Assembly (NCBI RefSeq): GCF_006782915.1
Contig: NZ_VCNP01000030.1
Location: 1 to 64,000 of the forward strand
DNA: 64,000 nucleotides
Reading direction: 5' to 3'
From: Streptomyces calvus
GTDB taxonomy: Bacteria; Actinomycetota; Actinomycetes; Streptomycetales; Streptomycetaceae
Positions 24,737-33,227 of the stretch are shown here, in pieces (positions within the stretch are counted from its first letter, which is position 1; every line of letters starts with the position of its first letter). Under the pieces are notes generated by a model that worked only from the letters and a program-made list of their open reading frames with translations, did no database searches and was not told where the DNA came from. The position numbers and the translations under genes are program-made.

Positions 24737-25657
24737 GTGCAGGGGGTGCTGAGCGGGTTCCTGGTGATCGCCGTCGTCATCGGCGTCGGCTATGCCATCG
24801 GCCGCCGGGGAGATCTCGGCGAGCAGGGCCGGGAGGTCCTGACGAAGCTGGCGTTCCACGTGGCGTCCCCGGCCCTGCTGTTCACCACGCTCGCCGGGGC
24901 CGACCTGTCGGTGATCTTCTCCAGCCGGCTGCTGGTCACCGCGCTGAGCACGGCGGCGGTGGCGGGCGTCTTCGTCGCGGTCGGTGTGGCGCGCGGCTGG
25001 GGCGTGGGCCGCACCACGATCGGCGCCCTGTGCTCCAGCTACGTCAACTCCGGCAACCTGGGCATCCCGATCGCCGTGTACGTCCTCGGCGACGCCTCCC
25101 TGGTGGCGCCGGTGCTGCTGTTCCAGCTGGTCGGTGTCACACCCGTGGCGCTGACGATCCTCGACCTGTCCACCGCCGGTGAGAAGGGCCCGCTGTGGCG
25201 GCGGCTGCTCACGCCGCTGCGCAATCCGATCGCGATCGGGTCACTGGCCGGAGTGGCGGTGTCGGCCACCGGCGTTCGCATACCGGGCCCGGTCATGGAT
25301 CCGGTCACCCTGATCGGCAACATGGCGGTCCCGGCCGTGCTGCTCGCCTTCGGCATCTCGCTGCGCGGCAGCACCCTGCCGCTGCGGACCGGCGAGCGCG
25401 GTCCGGTGCTGCTCGCCGTGGCACTGAAGGCGGTGGGTCAGCCGCTGGTCGCCTGGGCGCTGGCGGTCGGCGTGTTCGGGCTGCGCGGCGCGCACCTGCT
25501 GGACGTGGTGGTGACGTCGGCGCTGCCCGCCGCGCAGAACCTCTTCACCTACGCGAGCAGCTACCGCGTCGGCGAGACCCTGGCCCGGGAGGCGATCCTC
25601 GTCTCGACGGTGGTGTCGGTGCCGGTGCTGGTGGTGGTCGCGGCGCTGCTGGGGTGA
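24737..25657 (+). CDS. AEC-family permease (auxin efflux carrier/malonate-type)
   Basis: A 306-residue membrane protein from GTG 24737, with GAGGA about 5 nt upstream. About ten hydrophobic segments are arranged as two five-helix halves. The first half contains the conserved polar stretch SYVNSGNLGIPIAVYVLGD (near residue 97) and the second half AVPAVLLAFGISLRG and SALPAAQNLFTYASSY (near 265), which are typical of AEC carriers. Substrate unknown; organic acids are common in the family. Confidence 0.85.
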   Translation: MQGVLSGFLVIAVVIGVGYAIGRRGDLGEQGREVLTKLAFHVASPALLFTTLAGADLSVIFSSRLLVTALSTAAVAGVFVAVGVARGWGVGRTTIGALCSSYVNSGNLGIPIAVYVLGDASLVAPVLLFQLVGVTPVALTILDLSTAGEKGPLWRRLLTPLRNPIAIGSLAGVAVSATGVRIPGPVMDPVTLIGNMAVPAVLLAFGISLRGSTLPLRTGERGPVLLAVALKAVGQPLVAWALAVGVFGLRGAHLLDVVVTSALPAAQNLFTYASSYRVGETLAREAILVSTVVSVPVLVVVAALLG

Positions 25658-25742
25658 CCCGCGTCCCGGGAGACCCGCCGGTGTCCGCGGTGAGCGCGCC
25701 CGCGGCGGCCCGCCATCGGTGCGTCACCGGGTCCGCAATGCC

Positions 25743-25775
25743 GAACGGGACCGGTGGAGTTCACCGGTCCCGTTC
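25743..25775. terminator. Perfect 14-bp bidirectional hairpin terminator
   Basis: GAACGGGACCGGTG (25743-25756) pairs with 25762-25775 around GAGTT, between the convergent AEC and deoA genes. Confidence 0.85.
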
Positions 25776-25799
25776 ACGCCCGATCAGGGAAACCGCAGG

Positions 25800-27083
25800 T
25801 CAGGCGATGCGTTCCAGCACCACCGGAGTGGCCGCGAAGGGCGTGCCGGGGGCGGCGATGTCGTAGGAGCCCTCCACCGCCTGGAGCGCGTACGCGAAGC
25901 GCTCCGGGGTGTCGGTGTGGAGGGTCAGCAGGGGCTGGCCCTCGGTGACCGTGTCGCCGGGCTTGGCGTGCATCTCGATGCCCGCGCCCGCCTGCACCGG
26001 GTCCTCCTTGCGGGCGCGGCCCGCGCCGAGGCGCCAGGCGGCGACGCCGATGTCGTAGGCGTCGAGGCGGGTCAGGACGCCGGTGGCGGGCGCCTTCACC
26101 ACGTGCTGCTCGCGCGCCGTCGGCAGCGCGGCGTCCGGGTCGCCGCCCTGGGCCGCGATCATGCGGCGCCAGACGTCCATCGCGGAGCCGTCGGCGAGGG
26201 CCTTCGCCGGGTCGGCGTCCTTCAGGCCCGCCGCGTCGAGCATCTCGCGGGCCAGGGCGAGGGTCAGCTCCACGACGTCCGCCGGGCCGCCGCCCGCGAG
26301 GACCTCGACCGACTCGCGGACCTCCAGGGCGTTGCCCGCGGTCAGGCCGAGCGGGGTGGCCATGTCGGTGAGGAGCGCGACCGTGCGCACACCGGAGTCG
26401 GTGCCCAGACCGACCATCGTGGACGCCAGTTCGCGGGCGTCGTCGATCGTCTTCATGAAGGCGCCGCTGCCGACCTTCACGTCCAGCACCAGCGAACCGG
26501 TGCCCTCCGCGATCTTCTTGGACATGATCGAGGAGGCGATGAGCGGGATCGCCTCGACCGTGCCCGTGACGTCCCGGAGCGCGTACAGCTTCTTGTCCGC
26601 CGGGGCCAGTCCGTCGCCGGCCGCGCAGATCACCGCGCCGGTGGTGTCCAGGACGTTCAGCATCTCCTCGTTGGAGAGCAGGGCGCGCCAGCCGGGGATC
26701 GACTCCAGCTTGTCGAGGGTGCCGCCGGTGTGGCCGAGGCCGCGGCCGGACAACTGCGGGACGGCCGCGCCGCAGGCCGCGACCAGCGGGGCCAGCGGCA
26801 GGGTGATCTTGTCGCCGACGCCGCCGGTGGAGTGCTTGTCGGCGGTCGGGCGGGACAGCGAGGAGAAGTCCATGCGCTCGCCGGAGGCGATCATCGCGGC
26901 CGTCCAGCGGGCGATCTCCCGCCGGTTCATGCCGTTGAGCAGGATCGCCATGGCGAGGGCCGACATCTGCTCGTCGGCCACCTCGCCACGGGTGTACGCG
27001 TCGATGACCCAGTCGATCTGCTCGTCGCCGAGTTCGCCGCGGTCCCGCTTGGTGCGGATGACGGAGATGGCGTCCATGGCCAT
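25800..27083 (-). CDS. deoA: Thymidine phosphorylase
   Basis: A 427-residue pyrimidine nucleoside phosphorylase that splits thymidine (and possibly uridine) with phosphate to base and (deoxy)ribose-1-phosphate. The phosphate/glycosyl site DKHSTGGVGDK near residue 82, the family signature SGRGLGHTGGTLDKLESI near 113, and SSIMSKKIAEG near 188 are present. The C-terminal PYNP domain follows, with AGAGIEMHAKPGDTVTEGQP. Two in-frame ATGs (27083, 27077) are possible starts. It is the last gene of the importer operon, 85 bp after cdd, and ends just before a terminator. Confidence 0.94.
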   Translation of the reverse strand: MAMDAISVIRTKRDRGELGDEQIDWVIDAYTRGEVADEQMSALAMAILLNGMNRREIARWTAAMIASGERMDFSSLSRPTADKHSTGGVGDKITLPLAPLVAACGAAVPQLSGRGLGHTGGTLDKLESIPGWRALLSNEEMLNVLDTTGAVICAAGDGLAPADKKLYALRDVTGTVEAIPLIASSIMSKKIAEGTGSLVLDVKVGSGAFMKTIDDARELASTMVGLGTDSGVRTVALLTDMATPLGLTAGNALEVRESVEVLAGGGPADVVELTLALAREMLDAAGLKDADPAKALADGSAMDVWRRMIAAQGGDPDAALPTAREQHVVKAPATGVLTRLDAYDIGVAAWRLGAGRARKEDPVQAGAGIEMHAKPGDTVTEGQPLLTLHTDTPERFAYALQAVEGSYDIAAPGTPFAATPVVLERIA

Positions 27084-27168
27084 GGCTGGCGTTCCTTCCG
27101 GGAGGTGCGAAGGGTGCGGCCCCTCCGGTCGACGGTAACGGCTGTCGCCCGGAGGGGCCGCGGAGGAG

Positions 27169-27567
27169 TTACTTGGTGAGGTGCTGCGGGCCGAAGGCCT
27201 GGGGCAGCATCTCCGACAGCGGCAGGATGCCGGCCGGGGTCTCCAGCAGCAGTCCGGGGCCGCCGAACTCGTACAGCAGCTGGCGGCAGCGGCCGCACGG
27301 GACGAGGATCTCGCCCTCGCCGTCCACGCAGGTGAAGTGCGTGAGCCGGCCGCCCCCGGTGCGCTGCAGCTCGGAGACGAGTCCGCACTCGGCGCACAGG
27401 CCGAGGCCGTACGAGGCGTTCTCGACGTTGCAGCCGGAGACCGTGCGTCCGTCGTCGACCAGGGCGGCGACGCCGACCGGGTAGCCCGAGTAGGGGGCGT
27501 AGGCGTGGGACATGGCGTCCCGCGCGGCGGCGCGCAGCGCCTCCCAGTCGACGTCGTGCGCGGTCAC
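27169..27567 (-). CDS. cdd: Cytidine deaminase
   Basis: A 132-residue homotetramer-type cytidine deaminase converting (deoxy)cytidine to (deoxy)uridine. Zn-site motifs are ENASYGLGLCAEC near residue 47 and PCGRCRQLLYEF near 90, the three-Cys coordination of the tetrameric class. GTG 27567 overlaps the stop of the upstream permease (GTGA), so the gene is translationally coupled to the nucleoside importer. An early APYSGYPVGVAAL fits the substrate-binding N-terminal segment. Confidence 0.94.
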   Translation of the reverse strand: MTAHDVDWEALRAAARDAMSHAYAPYSGYPVGVAALVDDGRTVSGCNVENASYGLGLCAECGLVSELQRTGGGRLTHFTCVDGEGEILVPCGRCRQLLYEFGGPGLLLETPAGILPLSEMLPQAFGPQHLTK

Positions 27568-28838
27568 TTGCCCTGCCCCTTCCGGTACGGCATGCCGTCC
27601 GCCTTCGGCATGCGCAGCCGCTGGGCGGAGAGGGCGAGGACGACCAGGGTGATGACGTACGGCGTGGCGGAGACGACCTGGTTCGGGACCTCGTTGGTGC
27701 CGGCGTACCAGGCGAACACGAGGGCGCCGACGACCAGGGTGATCACCGCGTGGACGTACTTCTTGCGGACGACCAGCCAGATCGCGCCGATCAGCAGCAG
27801 CAGCGCGCCGAGCAGCAGCAGGGCGTGCACGTTGGCGGAGCCGCCGCGCAGGTTGAGGCTGTCGGTGTAGCCGAAGAGTCCGGCGCCGATGGCGAGGCCG
27901 CCCGGCATCCAGTTGCCGAAGATCATCGCGGCGAGGCCGATGTAGCCGCGGCCGCTGGTCTGGCCCTCCAGGTAGAACGGGTTGGCCACGATGGAGAGGA
28001 AGACGCCGCCGAGGCCGGCCAGTCCGCCGGAGATGATCACGGCCAGGTACTTGTACTTGTAGACGTTGACGCCGAGGGACTCGGCGGCCACCGGGTTCTC
28101 GCCGCAGGAGCGCAGCCGCAGGCCGAAGGCGGTGCGCCACAGGATCCACCAGGTGGCGGGGACGAGTGCGACCGCGATCAGGGTCAGCCAGGAGACTCCG
28201 GTGACCAGTCCGCCGAGCAGGCCCGCGATGTCGGAGACGAAGAACCAGCCCTTGTCGTTGAGGTCGCTCAGGGCGTCGGACAGTCCGGGCACGGTGAAGT
28301 GGCCGAGCGACTCGACCGCCGGGGACTGCTTGGCGGAGCCGCCCTGGTGGCCCTCGAAGGCGAGCGGTGCGAGGTAGCGGGTGGCGCCGAGGGCGAGGAT
28401 GTTGAGGGCCACACCGGAGACGATGTGGTTCACGTTGAAGGTGACGGTGACGATCGCGTGCAGCAGTCCGCCGATGGCGCCGCCGAGGATGCCGACCAGG
28501 ACGCCGGTCCACGGGCCCCACTGGAATCCGGCCCAGGCACCGAACCAGGTGCCGAGGATCATCATGCCTTCGAGGCCGATGTTGACGACGCCCGCGCGCT
28601 CGGCCCACAGACCGCCGAGGCCGGCCAGGCCGATCGGCACGGCGAGCTGGAGCGCGGTGGACATCTGGCTGACGTTGGTGATGCCGTCCGCGCCGGTGAT
28701 CAGGCGGACGATCGAGGTCAGCGCCAGGGCTCCGGCGATGACCAGGAGCAGCACGGGCCAGGACAGACGGCGGCCGGCCTTCGGTGCGTGCTCCAGCGAC
28801 GGCTGGTTGACGTCGGTCGCTGTGGTCGGTGCGGTCAT
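27564..28838 (-). CDS. Nucleoside ABC importer permease, second subunit
   Basis: A 424-residue BPD_transp_2-type permease with about ten membrane helices, of the NupC/NupQ/YufQ type. The family hallmark ERAGVVNIGLEGMM is near residue 80; FNVNHIVSGVALN and RSCGENPVAAESLGVNV follow, the latter contacting the ATPase. It overlaps the first permease (ATGA) upstream and cdd (GTGA) downstream. The import substrate is inferred to be nucleosides from BmpA-type binding proteins and the cdd-deoA linkage. Confidence 0.92.
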   Translation of the reverse strand: MTAPTTATDVNQPSLEHAPKAGRRLSWPVLLLVIAGALALTSIVRLITGADGITNVSQMSTALQLAVPIGLAGLGGLWAERAGVVNIGLEGMMILGTWFGAWAGFQWGPWTGVLVGILGGAIGGLLHAIVTVTFNVNHIVSGVALNILALGATRYLAPLAFEGHQGGSAKQSPAVESLGHFTVPGLSDALSDLNDKGWFFVSDIAGLLGGLVTGVSWLTLIAVALVPATWWILWRTAFGLRLRSCGENPVAAESLGVNVYKYKYLAVIISGGLAGLGGVFLSIVANPFYLEGQTSGRGYIGLAAMIFGNWMPGGLAIGAGLFGYTDSLNLRGGSANVHALLLLGALLLLIGAIWLVVRKKYVHAVITLVVGALVFAWYAGTNEVPNQVVSATPYVITLVVLALSAQRLRMPKADGMPYRKGQGK

Positions 28839-29959
28839 CGGCCGGCCACCTCCTTCGTGGTGTTGTTGTCGGCGCCCAGGACGTGACCGGCGGCGAGTTC
28901 CGCGCCGACCCGGCGCTGCTGGCGGCGCAGGCCCCACTCGCGGACGGCCTCGTAGGAGACGACGACGGAGAGGACGATCAGGCCCTGCATGATGACCGCG
29001 ATCTCCTTGTCGTAGCCGTGGAAGTCCAGTTCGGGCGAGGCCTTGTCGAGCCAGGCCCACAGCAGGGCGGCGAAGGCGATGCCGACGGGGCTGTTGCGGC
29101 CGAGCAGGGCGATGCCGATGCCGAGGAAGCCGATGCCGGTGGGGAAGTTGAGGCTGTAGGTGTGGGTGTCGCCCATCAGGATGGGCAGTCCCGCGAGTCC
29201 GGCGAGGGCGCCGGAGAGCAGCATGGCGGTGAGGACCATGCGCTTGGGGGAGACACCGCTGGCCGCGGCGGCGGACTCCGAGGCGCCGGAGGCGCGCAGG
29301 TCGAAGCCGAAGCGGGTGCGGTTGAGGACGACCCAGTAGCCGATGCCGAGCAGCACGGCGAGGATGACCAGGCCGTAGATCTCGCCGGCCTCGCCCATGT
29401 CGATACCGGGGACCCAGCCGGAGGAGTGCATCTCGCCGGTGGTGTTGTTGTTGCCGACCTTGACGCCGAAGACGGTAGGCAGCCACAGGTAGCCGATGAC
29501 GGAGGTCGCGATCGCGTTGAGCATGATCGTGGCGACGACCTCGCTGACGCCGCGGGTGACCTTGAGGACACCGGCGATGCCGGACCAGAAGGCGCCGGTG
29601 AACACGGCGGTCAGCAGCAGCAGCGGGATCTGCAGGGCGGCCGGGAGGTTCATGTGGGCGCCGACGATCGCGGCCATCATGGCGGCGAGCTGGTACTGGC
29701 CGTCGACACCGATGTTGAACAGGTTCATCCGGAAGCCGATGGCCACCGCGAGGGCCGCGATGTAGTACATCGAGGCCTGGTTGATGATCAGAACCTGGAT
29801 GTCGGAGAACCCGGCCTGCTCGAACATCAGGGCGAACGGCTCGACGGGGTTCTTGCCGGAGGCGATCAGCACGATCGCGCTGAGGGCGAAGGCCACGGCG
29901 AGCGCGATGACCGGCCCGGCCACCGCGAGGAGCACGCGCTCCTTGTCGAACTTCTTCAT
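28835..29959 (-). CDS. Nucleoside ABC importer permease, first subunit
   Basis: A 374-residue BPD_transp_2-type permease of the NupB/NupP/YufP type with about nine helices. GFRMNLFNIGVDGQYQLAAM near residue 78 is the family signature. VTRGVSEVVATIMLNAIA and LRASGASESAAAASGVSP (the ATPase-coupling loop) follow. The tail ends NNTTKEVAGR. Its start overlaps the ATPase stop (TGATG) and its end overlaps the next permease. Confidence 0.92.
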   Translation of the reverse strand: MKKFDKERVLLAVAGPVIALAVAFALSAIVLIASGKNPVEPFALMFEQAGFSDIQVLIINQASMYYIAALAVAIGFRMNLFNIGVDGQYQLAAMMAAIVGAHMNLPAALQIPLLLLTAVFTGAFWSGIAGVLKVTRGVSEVVATIMLNAIATSVIGYLWLPTVFGVKVGNNNTTGEMHSSGWVPGIDMGEAGEIYGLVILAVLLGIGYWVVLNRTRFGFDLRASGASESAAAASGVSPKRMVLTAMLLSGALAGLAGLPILMGDTHTYSLNFPTGIGFLGIGIALLGRNSPVGIAFAALLWAWLDKASPELDFHGYDKEIAVIMQGLIVLSVVVSYEAVREWGLRRQQRRVGAELAAGHVLGADNNTTKEVAGR

Positions 29960-31518
29960 CAGCGGCCCTCGTCTTCCGCACCCCGGCCGCCGTCGGCCGG
30001 GGTCTCTTCGTGCTCCAGGTGGCCGGAGGCGGCGCCGGTCATGGCGGTGCCCAGCTCCTCCGGGGTGATGGCGGCGGGATCGGCGTCCGCGACCAGCTTG
30101 CCGTCGTAGATCACGCGGAGGGTGTCGGACAGGCCGATGAGCTCGTCCAGGTCGGCGGAGATCAGCAGCACGGCCAGACCCTCGCGGCGGGCCTCGCGGA
30201 TGTGGTCCCAGATGGCGGCCTGCGCGCCGACGTCCACACCGCGGGTGGGGTGGGCGGCGATCAGGAAGCGCGGCTTGTGGCTCATCTCGCGGCCGACGAT
30301 CAGCTTCTGCTGGTTGCCGCCGGACAGGGAGGCGGCGGTGACGTCGATGCCGGGGGTGCGGACGTCGTACGCCTGGACGATCCGGCGGGTGTCGTCCTGG
30401 GCGGCCTTCGGGTCCAGCCAGACGCCCTTGGCGTTGGGCTTCTCGGTGACGTGACCGAGGATGCGGTTCTCCCAGAGCGGGGCCTCCAGGAGCAGGCCGT
30501 GGCGGTGGCGGTCCTCGGGGATGTAGCCGATGCCCTCCTCGCGGCGGCGGCGGGTGGGCCAGGCGGTGATCTCCTCGTCGGCCAGCCGGATGACGCCGGA
30601 GTCGGCGTGCCTCAGGCCGATGAGGGCGTCGACCAGCTCGGTCTGGCCGTTGCCCTCCACGCCGGCGATGCCCAGGACCTCGCCCGCGTGGATGGTGAAG
30701 CTGATGTCGTCGAGGAGGGCCTTGCCGCCGGGGGTGGTCAGACGCAGCTTGTCGACGGTGAGGACGGGCCGGTCGGTGACCGTGGACTCGGCCGTCTCCG
30801 GCGTCGGCAGTTCGCTGCCGACCATCATCTCGGCGAGCTGGCGGGAGGTGGTCTCGGCGGGGACGGCGGTGCCGACCGTGGTGCCGCGGCGGATGACGGT
30901 GATCTCGTCGGCGACGGAGAGGACCTCGCCCAGCTTGTGCGAGATGAAGATGACCGACAGGCCCTCGGCCTTCAGCTCGCGCAGGTTGTCGAAGAGCGCG
31001 TCGACCTCCTGCGGGACGAGGACGGCGGTGGGCTCGTCGAGGATCAGGGTGGTGGCGCCTCGGTAGAGGACCTTGAGGATCTCCACGCGCTGGCGGGCGG
31101 CGACGCCGAGCTCCTCGACCAGGACGTCGGGGCGGACGCCGAGGCCGTAGCGGTCGGAGAGTTCCTTGATCTTGCGGCGGGCCCTGCCGCCGATGCCGTA
31201 CAGCTTCTCGCTGCCGAGGACGACGTTCTCGAGGACGGTGAGGTTGTCGGCGAGCATGAAGTGCTGGTGCACCATGCCGATGCCGCGGACGATGGCGTCG
31301 GCGGGCGACGAGAAGCTCACCTTCTCGCCGTGGACCGCGATGGTGCCCTCGTCCGGCTTCTGCATGCCGTAGAGGATCTTCATCAGGGTCGACTTGCCGG
31401 CGCCGTTCTCGCCGACCAGGGCGTGGACGGTGCCCTTGCGGACGGTGAGGTGGATGTCGTGGTTGGCCACGACACCCGGGAAGCGCTTCGTGATCCCGGC
31501 GAGCTCGACGGCGGTCAC
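29959..31518 (-). CDS. Nucleoside ABC importer ATPase with two nucleotide-binding domains
   Basis: 519 residues from GTG 31518. The first domain has Walker A GENGAGKS near residue 37, a signature region reading ELGVAARQRVEI (instead of LSVGxQQRVEI), and Walker B TTLILDEPTAVL. The second domain has GIAGVEGNGQTEL, which is the degenerate Walker A usual in this family, a good signature LSGGNQQKLIVGRE near 407, and LIAAHPTRGVD. This tandem layout is that of sugar/nucleoside-type importers. GTG 31518 has no ribosome binding site; an ATC codon in frame at 31566 lies 7 nt after AGGAGA and may be the real start, adding 16 residues. It is the first gene of the importer-cdd-deoA operon. Confidence 0.92.
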   Translation of the reverse strand: MTAVELAGITKRFPGVVANHDIHLTVRKGTVHALVGENGAGKSTLMKILYGMQKPDEGTIAVHGEKVSFSSPADAIVRGIGMVHQHFMLADNLTVLENVVLGSEKLYGIGGRARRKIKELSDRYGLGVRPDVLVEELGVAARQRVEILKVLYRGATTLILDEPTAVLVPQEVDALFDNLRELKAEGLSVIFISHKLGEVLSVADEITVIRRGTTVGTAVPAETTSRQLAEMMVGSELPTPETAESTVTDRPVLTVDKLRLTTPGGKALLDDISFTIHAGEVLGIAGVEGNGQTELVDALIGLRHADSGVIRLADEEITAWPTRRRREEGIGYIPEDRHRHGLLLEAPLWENRILGHVTEKPNAKGVWLDPKAAQDDTRRIVQAYDVRTPGIDVTAASLSGGNQQKLIVGREMSHKPRFLIAAHPTRGVDVGAQAAIWDHIREARREGLAVLLISADLDELIGLSDTLRVIYDGKLVADADPAAITPEELGTAMTGAASGHLEHEETPADGGRGAEDEGR

Positions 31519-31594
31519 CGATTCGTTGACCGCCGCTCCGGCCGGAGGGCTGCTGGACGCGTTGATGGCGCACTCTCCTGGGGACGGGGGCCGT

Positions 31595-31606
31595 CTACGC
31601 GCGTAG
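31595..31606. promoter_or_regulatory. Nucleoside-regulon palindrome CTACGCGCGTAG (importer-cdd-deoA operon)
   Basis: A perfect 12-bp palindrome 28 nt upstream of the possible ATC start and 76 nt upstream of the GTG. It lies just after the bmpA terminator, so the importer operon has its own regulated promoter. Confidence 0.75.
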
Positions 31607-31644
31607 TGCCCCTACGGCATACAAAGGGGCGGCGCACCGAACCG

Positions 31645-31679
31645 ACGGGGTACGAGGAGCCGTGCTCCCCGTACCCCGT
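31645..31679 (-). terminator. Hairpin terminator after the first bmpA-type gene
   Basis: ACGGGGTACGAGGAGC (31645-31660) pairs with 31664-31679 with one mismatch and a 3-nt loop. It separates the lipoprotein transcript from the importer operon. Confidence 0.8.
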
Positions 31680-31716
31680 CGAGCGGACGCGACCCCGCGG
31701 TGGTTCAGGGGGTGTC

Positions 31717-32763
31717 TCAGCTCGACTTGACCTTGATCTCGCCGCTGATGATCTTCTCCTTGGCCGTCTCGATGGCTTCCTGGAGCTCGGCGTCGTCCGC
31801 GAACTTCGGGTTGGAGTTCGACAGGCTCACCTCACCCGTCTTGAGATCGCCCCTGACGATACCGGTCTCCGGCTTGCCGTCCTCGACCGACTTCGCCAGG
31901 TTGTACACCGCCTTGGCGACGTCCTTCATCGCCGAGGTGAGGATGTAGTCCTTGTACTTGGCGAGGGCTTCCTGCTGGTACTGGTCGGAGTCGACGCCGA
32001 TCGCCCACACCTTGTTGGCGGCGGCGGCCTCGATGACACCCTGACCGGACAGACCGGCCGCCGCGTACACGACGTCGGCCTTCTTCTCGATCTGGCCCTC
32101 GGCGGCGGTCTTGCCCTTGTCGGGGCTGGAGAAGCCGCCCTCCTCCGCGGTCTGCGTCAGGTACTGCGGGAGCACCTTCACCTTGGGGTCGGTGTCCTTC
32201 ACGCCCTGCTCGAAGCCGGCCTGGAACTTGTGGATCAGCGGGATGTCCACACCGCCCACGAAGCCGACGGTCTTCGTCTTGGTCGCCTTGGCGGCGGCCA
32301 CGCCGGCCAGGTACGAGGCCTGCTCCTCGGAGAAGACCAGGTCGGCGACGTTCTCCGCCTCGATGGTGGCGTCGTCCACGATGCCGAAGGTGGTGTCCGG
32401 GAACTTCTCCGCGGCACCCTTCACGGCGGCGGCGTAGGCGTAGCCGACACCGATGACCGGGTTGTAGCCCTGCTTCGCGAGCGAGGCCAGGCGCTGCTCC
32501 TTGTCGGCGTCGGTCTCGCCCTCGGTGGGCTCGACGTCGGCCGTCTCGTAGCCGAACTCCTTCTTCGCCTTCTCCAGGCCCGCGTACGCGGCGTCGTTGA
32601 AGGACTGGTCGCCCTTGCCGCCGACGTCGTAGGCGATGGCGAGACCCTTGTCCCCCTTCGACTCGGAGGAGCTGGAGGTCGAGGTGCCGCCGCAGGCGGA
32701 CAGGGCGAGGGCCAGGGAGGCGGTCGCTGCGCCTGCGACCGTGATCCGGGAAATCCGGCGCAT
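31717..32763 (-). CDS. BmpA/PnrA-type nucleoside-binding lipoprotein, copy 1
   Basis: A 348-residue lipoprotein from ATG 32763. The signal peptide ends LALSAC, with the lipid Cys near residue 24. The mature BMP-family domain starts GLAIAYDVGGKGDQSFNDAA, then EPTEGETDADKEQRL, NPVIGVGYAYAAAV, FVGGVDIPLIHKFQAGFEQG, and AAGLSGQGVIEAAA. This family includes PnrA, a purine nucleoside receptor. Its product would deliver nucleosides to the permeases encoded downstream. A strong terminator follows, so it is transcribed separately from the ATPase. It is closely similar to the copy at 33228-34277. Confidence 0.92.
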   Translation of the reverse strand: MRRISRITVAGAATASLALALSACGGTSTSSSSESKGDKGLAIAYDVGGKGDQSFNDAAYAGLEKAKKEFGYETADVEPTEGETDADKEQRLASLAKQGYNPVIGVGYAYAAAVKGAAEKFPDTTFGIVDDATIEAENVADLVFSEEQASYLAGVAAAKATKTKTVGFVGGVDIPLIHKFQAGFEQGVKDTDPKVKVLPQYLTQTAEEGGFSSPDKGKTAAEGQIEKKADVVYAAAGLSGQGVIEAAAANKVWAIGVDSDQYQQEALAKYKDYILTSAMKDVAKAVYNLAKSVEDGKPETGIVRGDLKTGEVSLSNSNPKFADDAELQEAIETAKEKIISGEIKVKSS

Positions 32764-32829
32764 GAGTGGTGCTCCTAGTCGTACAAGCGCCGGGACGGTT
32801 CGGGCTACGGCGCTGGCTCCGCCGCAGAT

Positions 32830-32841
32830 TAACGCGCGTAG
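32830..32841. promoter_or_regulatory. Variant nucleoside-regulon site TAACGCGCGTAG (bmpA copy 1)
   Basis: Differs from CTACGCGCGTAG at two outer positions; in the direction of transcription it reads CTACGCGCGTTAAT. TTTTCA, 16 nt before TTAATC, makes a plausible promoter with the site inside it. The same variant precedes bmpA copy 2. Confidence 0.65.
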
Positions 32842-33160
32842 ACCGGCCTGAAAACCCCTTCTGTCCACCTTGTTATCCGCCCGTGGCCAACCCGGCCCCG
32901 AGCCATGGTCACGACATTGCGGTTCGCGAACGGGAGGTGGCGGTGGGTGAGGAAAACGGCGGTGGTGGGGACGGCGGCGGGTGGGGAGCGGCGGCGAGGT
33001 GGGGACGGCTGCGGGCGCGGCGCCGGGCGAGGAGAGGCGGTGGGGGCAGCGCGGGTGAGGAGCGGCGGTGGACGGGCGGGCGGGCACGCGCGGTGCCCGA
33101 CCCGGAGGCGGCGGGCGGGCTGCTCGCGCTCGCCGCAGGAGGACGGCCGGGTACGACGAA
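32842..33160. other. Gene-free G-rich stretch between the bmpA genes
   Basis: A low-complexity region with many GGCGG(T/C)GG(G/T) runs. No reading frame has recognisable similarity or credible codon use. It contains the upstream promoter region of bmpA copy 1. Confidence 0.5.
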
Positions 33161-33191
33161 GCGGGCGGGCGCCGGAGGGCCGCCCGCCCGC
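33161..33191 (-). terminator. Hairpin terminator after bmpA copy 2
   Basis: GCGGGCGGGCG (33161-33171) pairs with CGCCCGCCCGC (33181-33191) around a 9-nt loop, 37 nt beyond the stop on the minus strand. Confidence 0.7.
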
Positions 33192-33227
33192 TTCCCGCGG
33201 GTCCGTCGCCGGTCGTACGGCGTCGTC

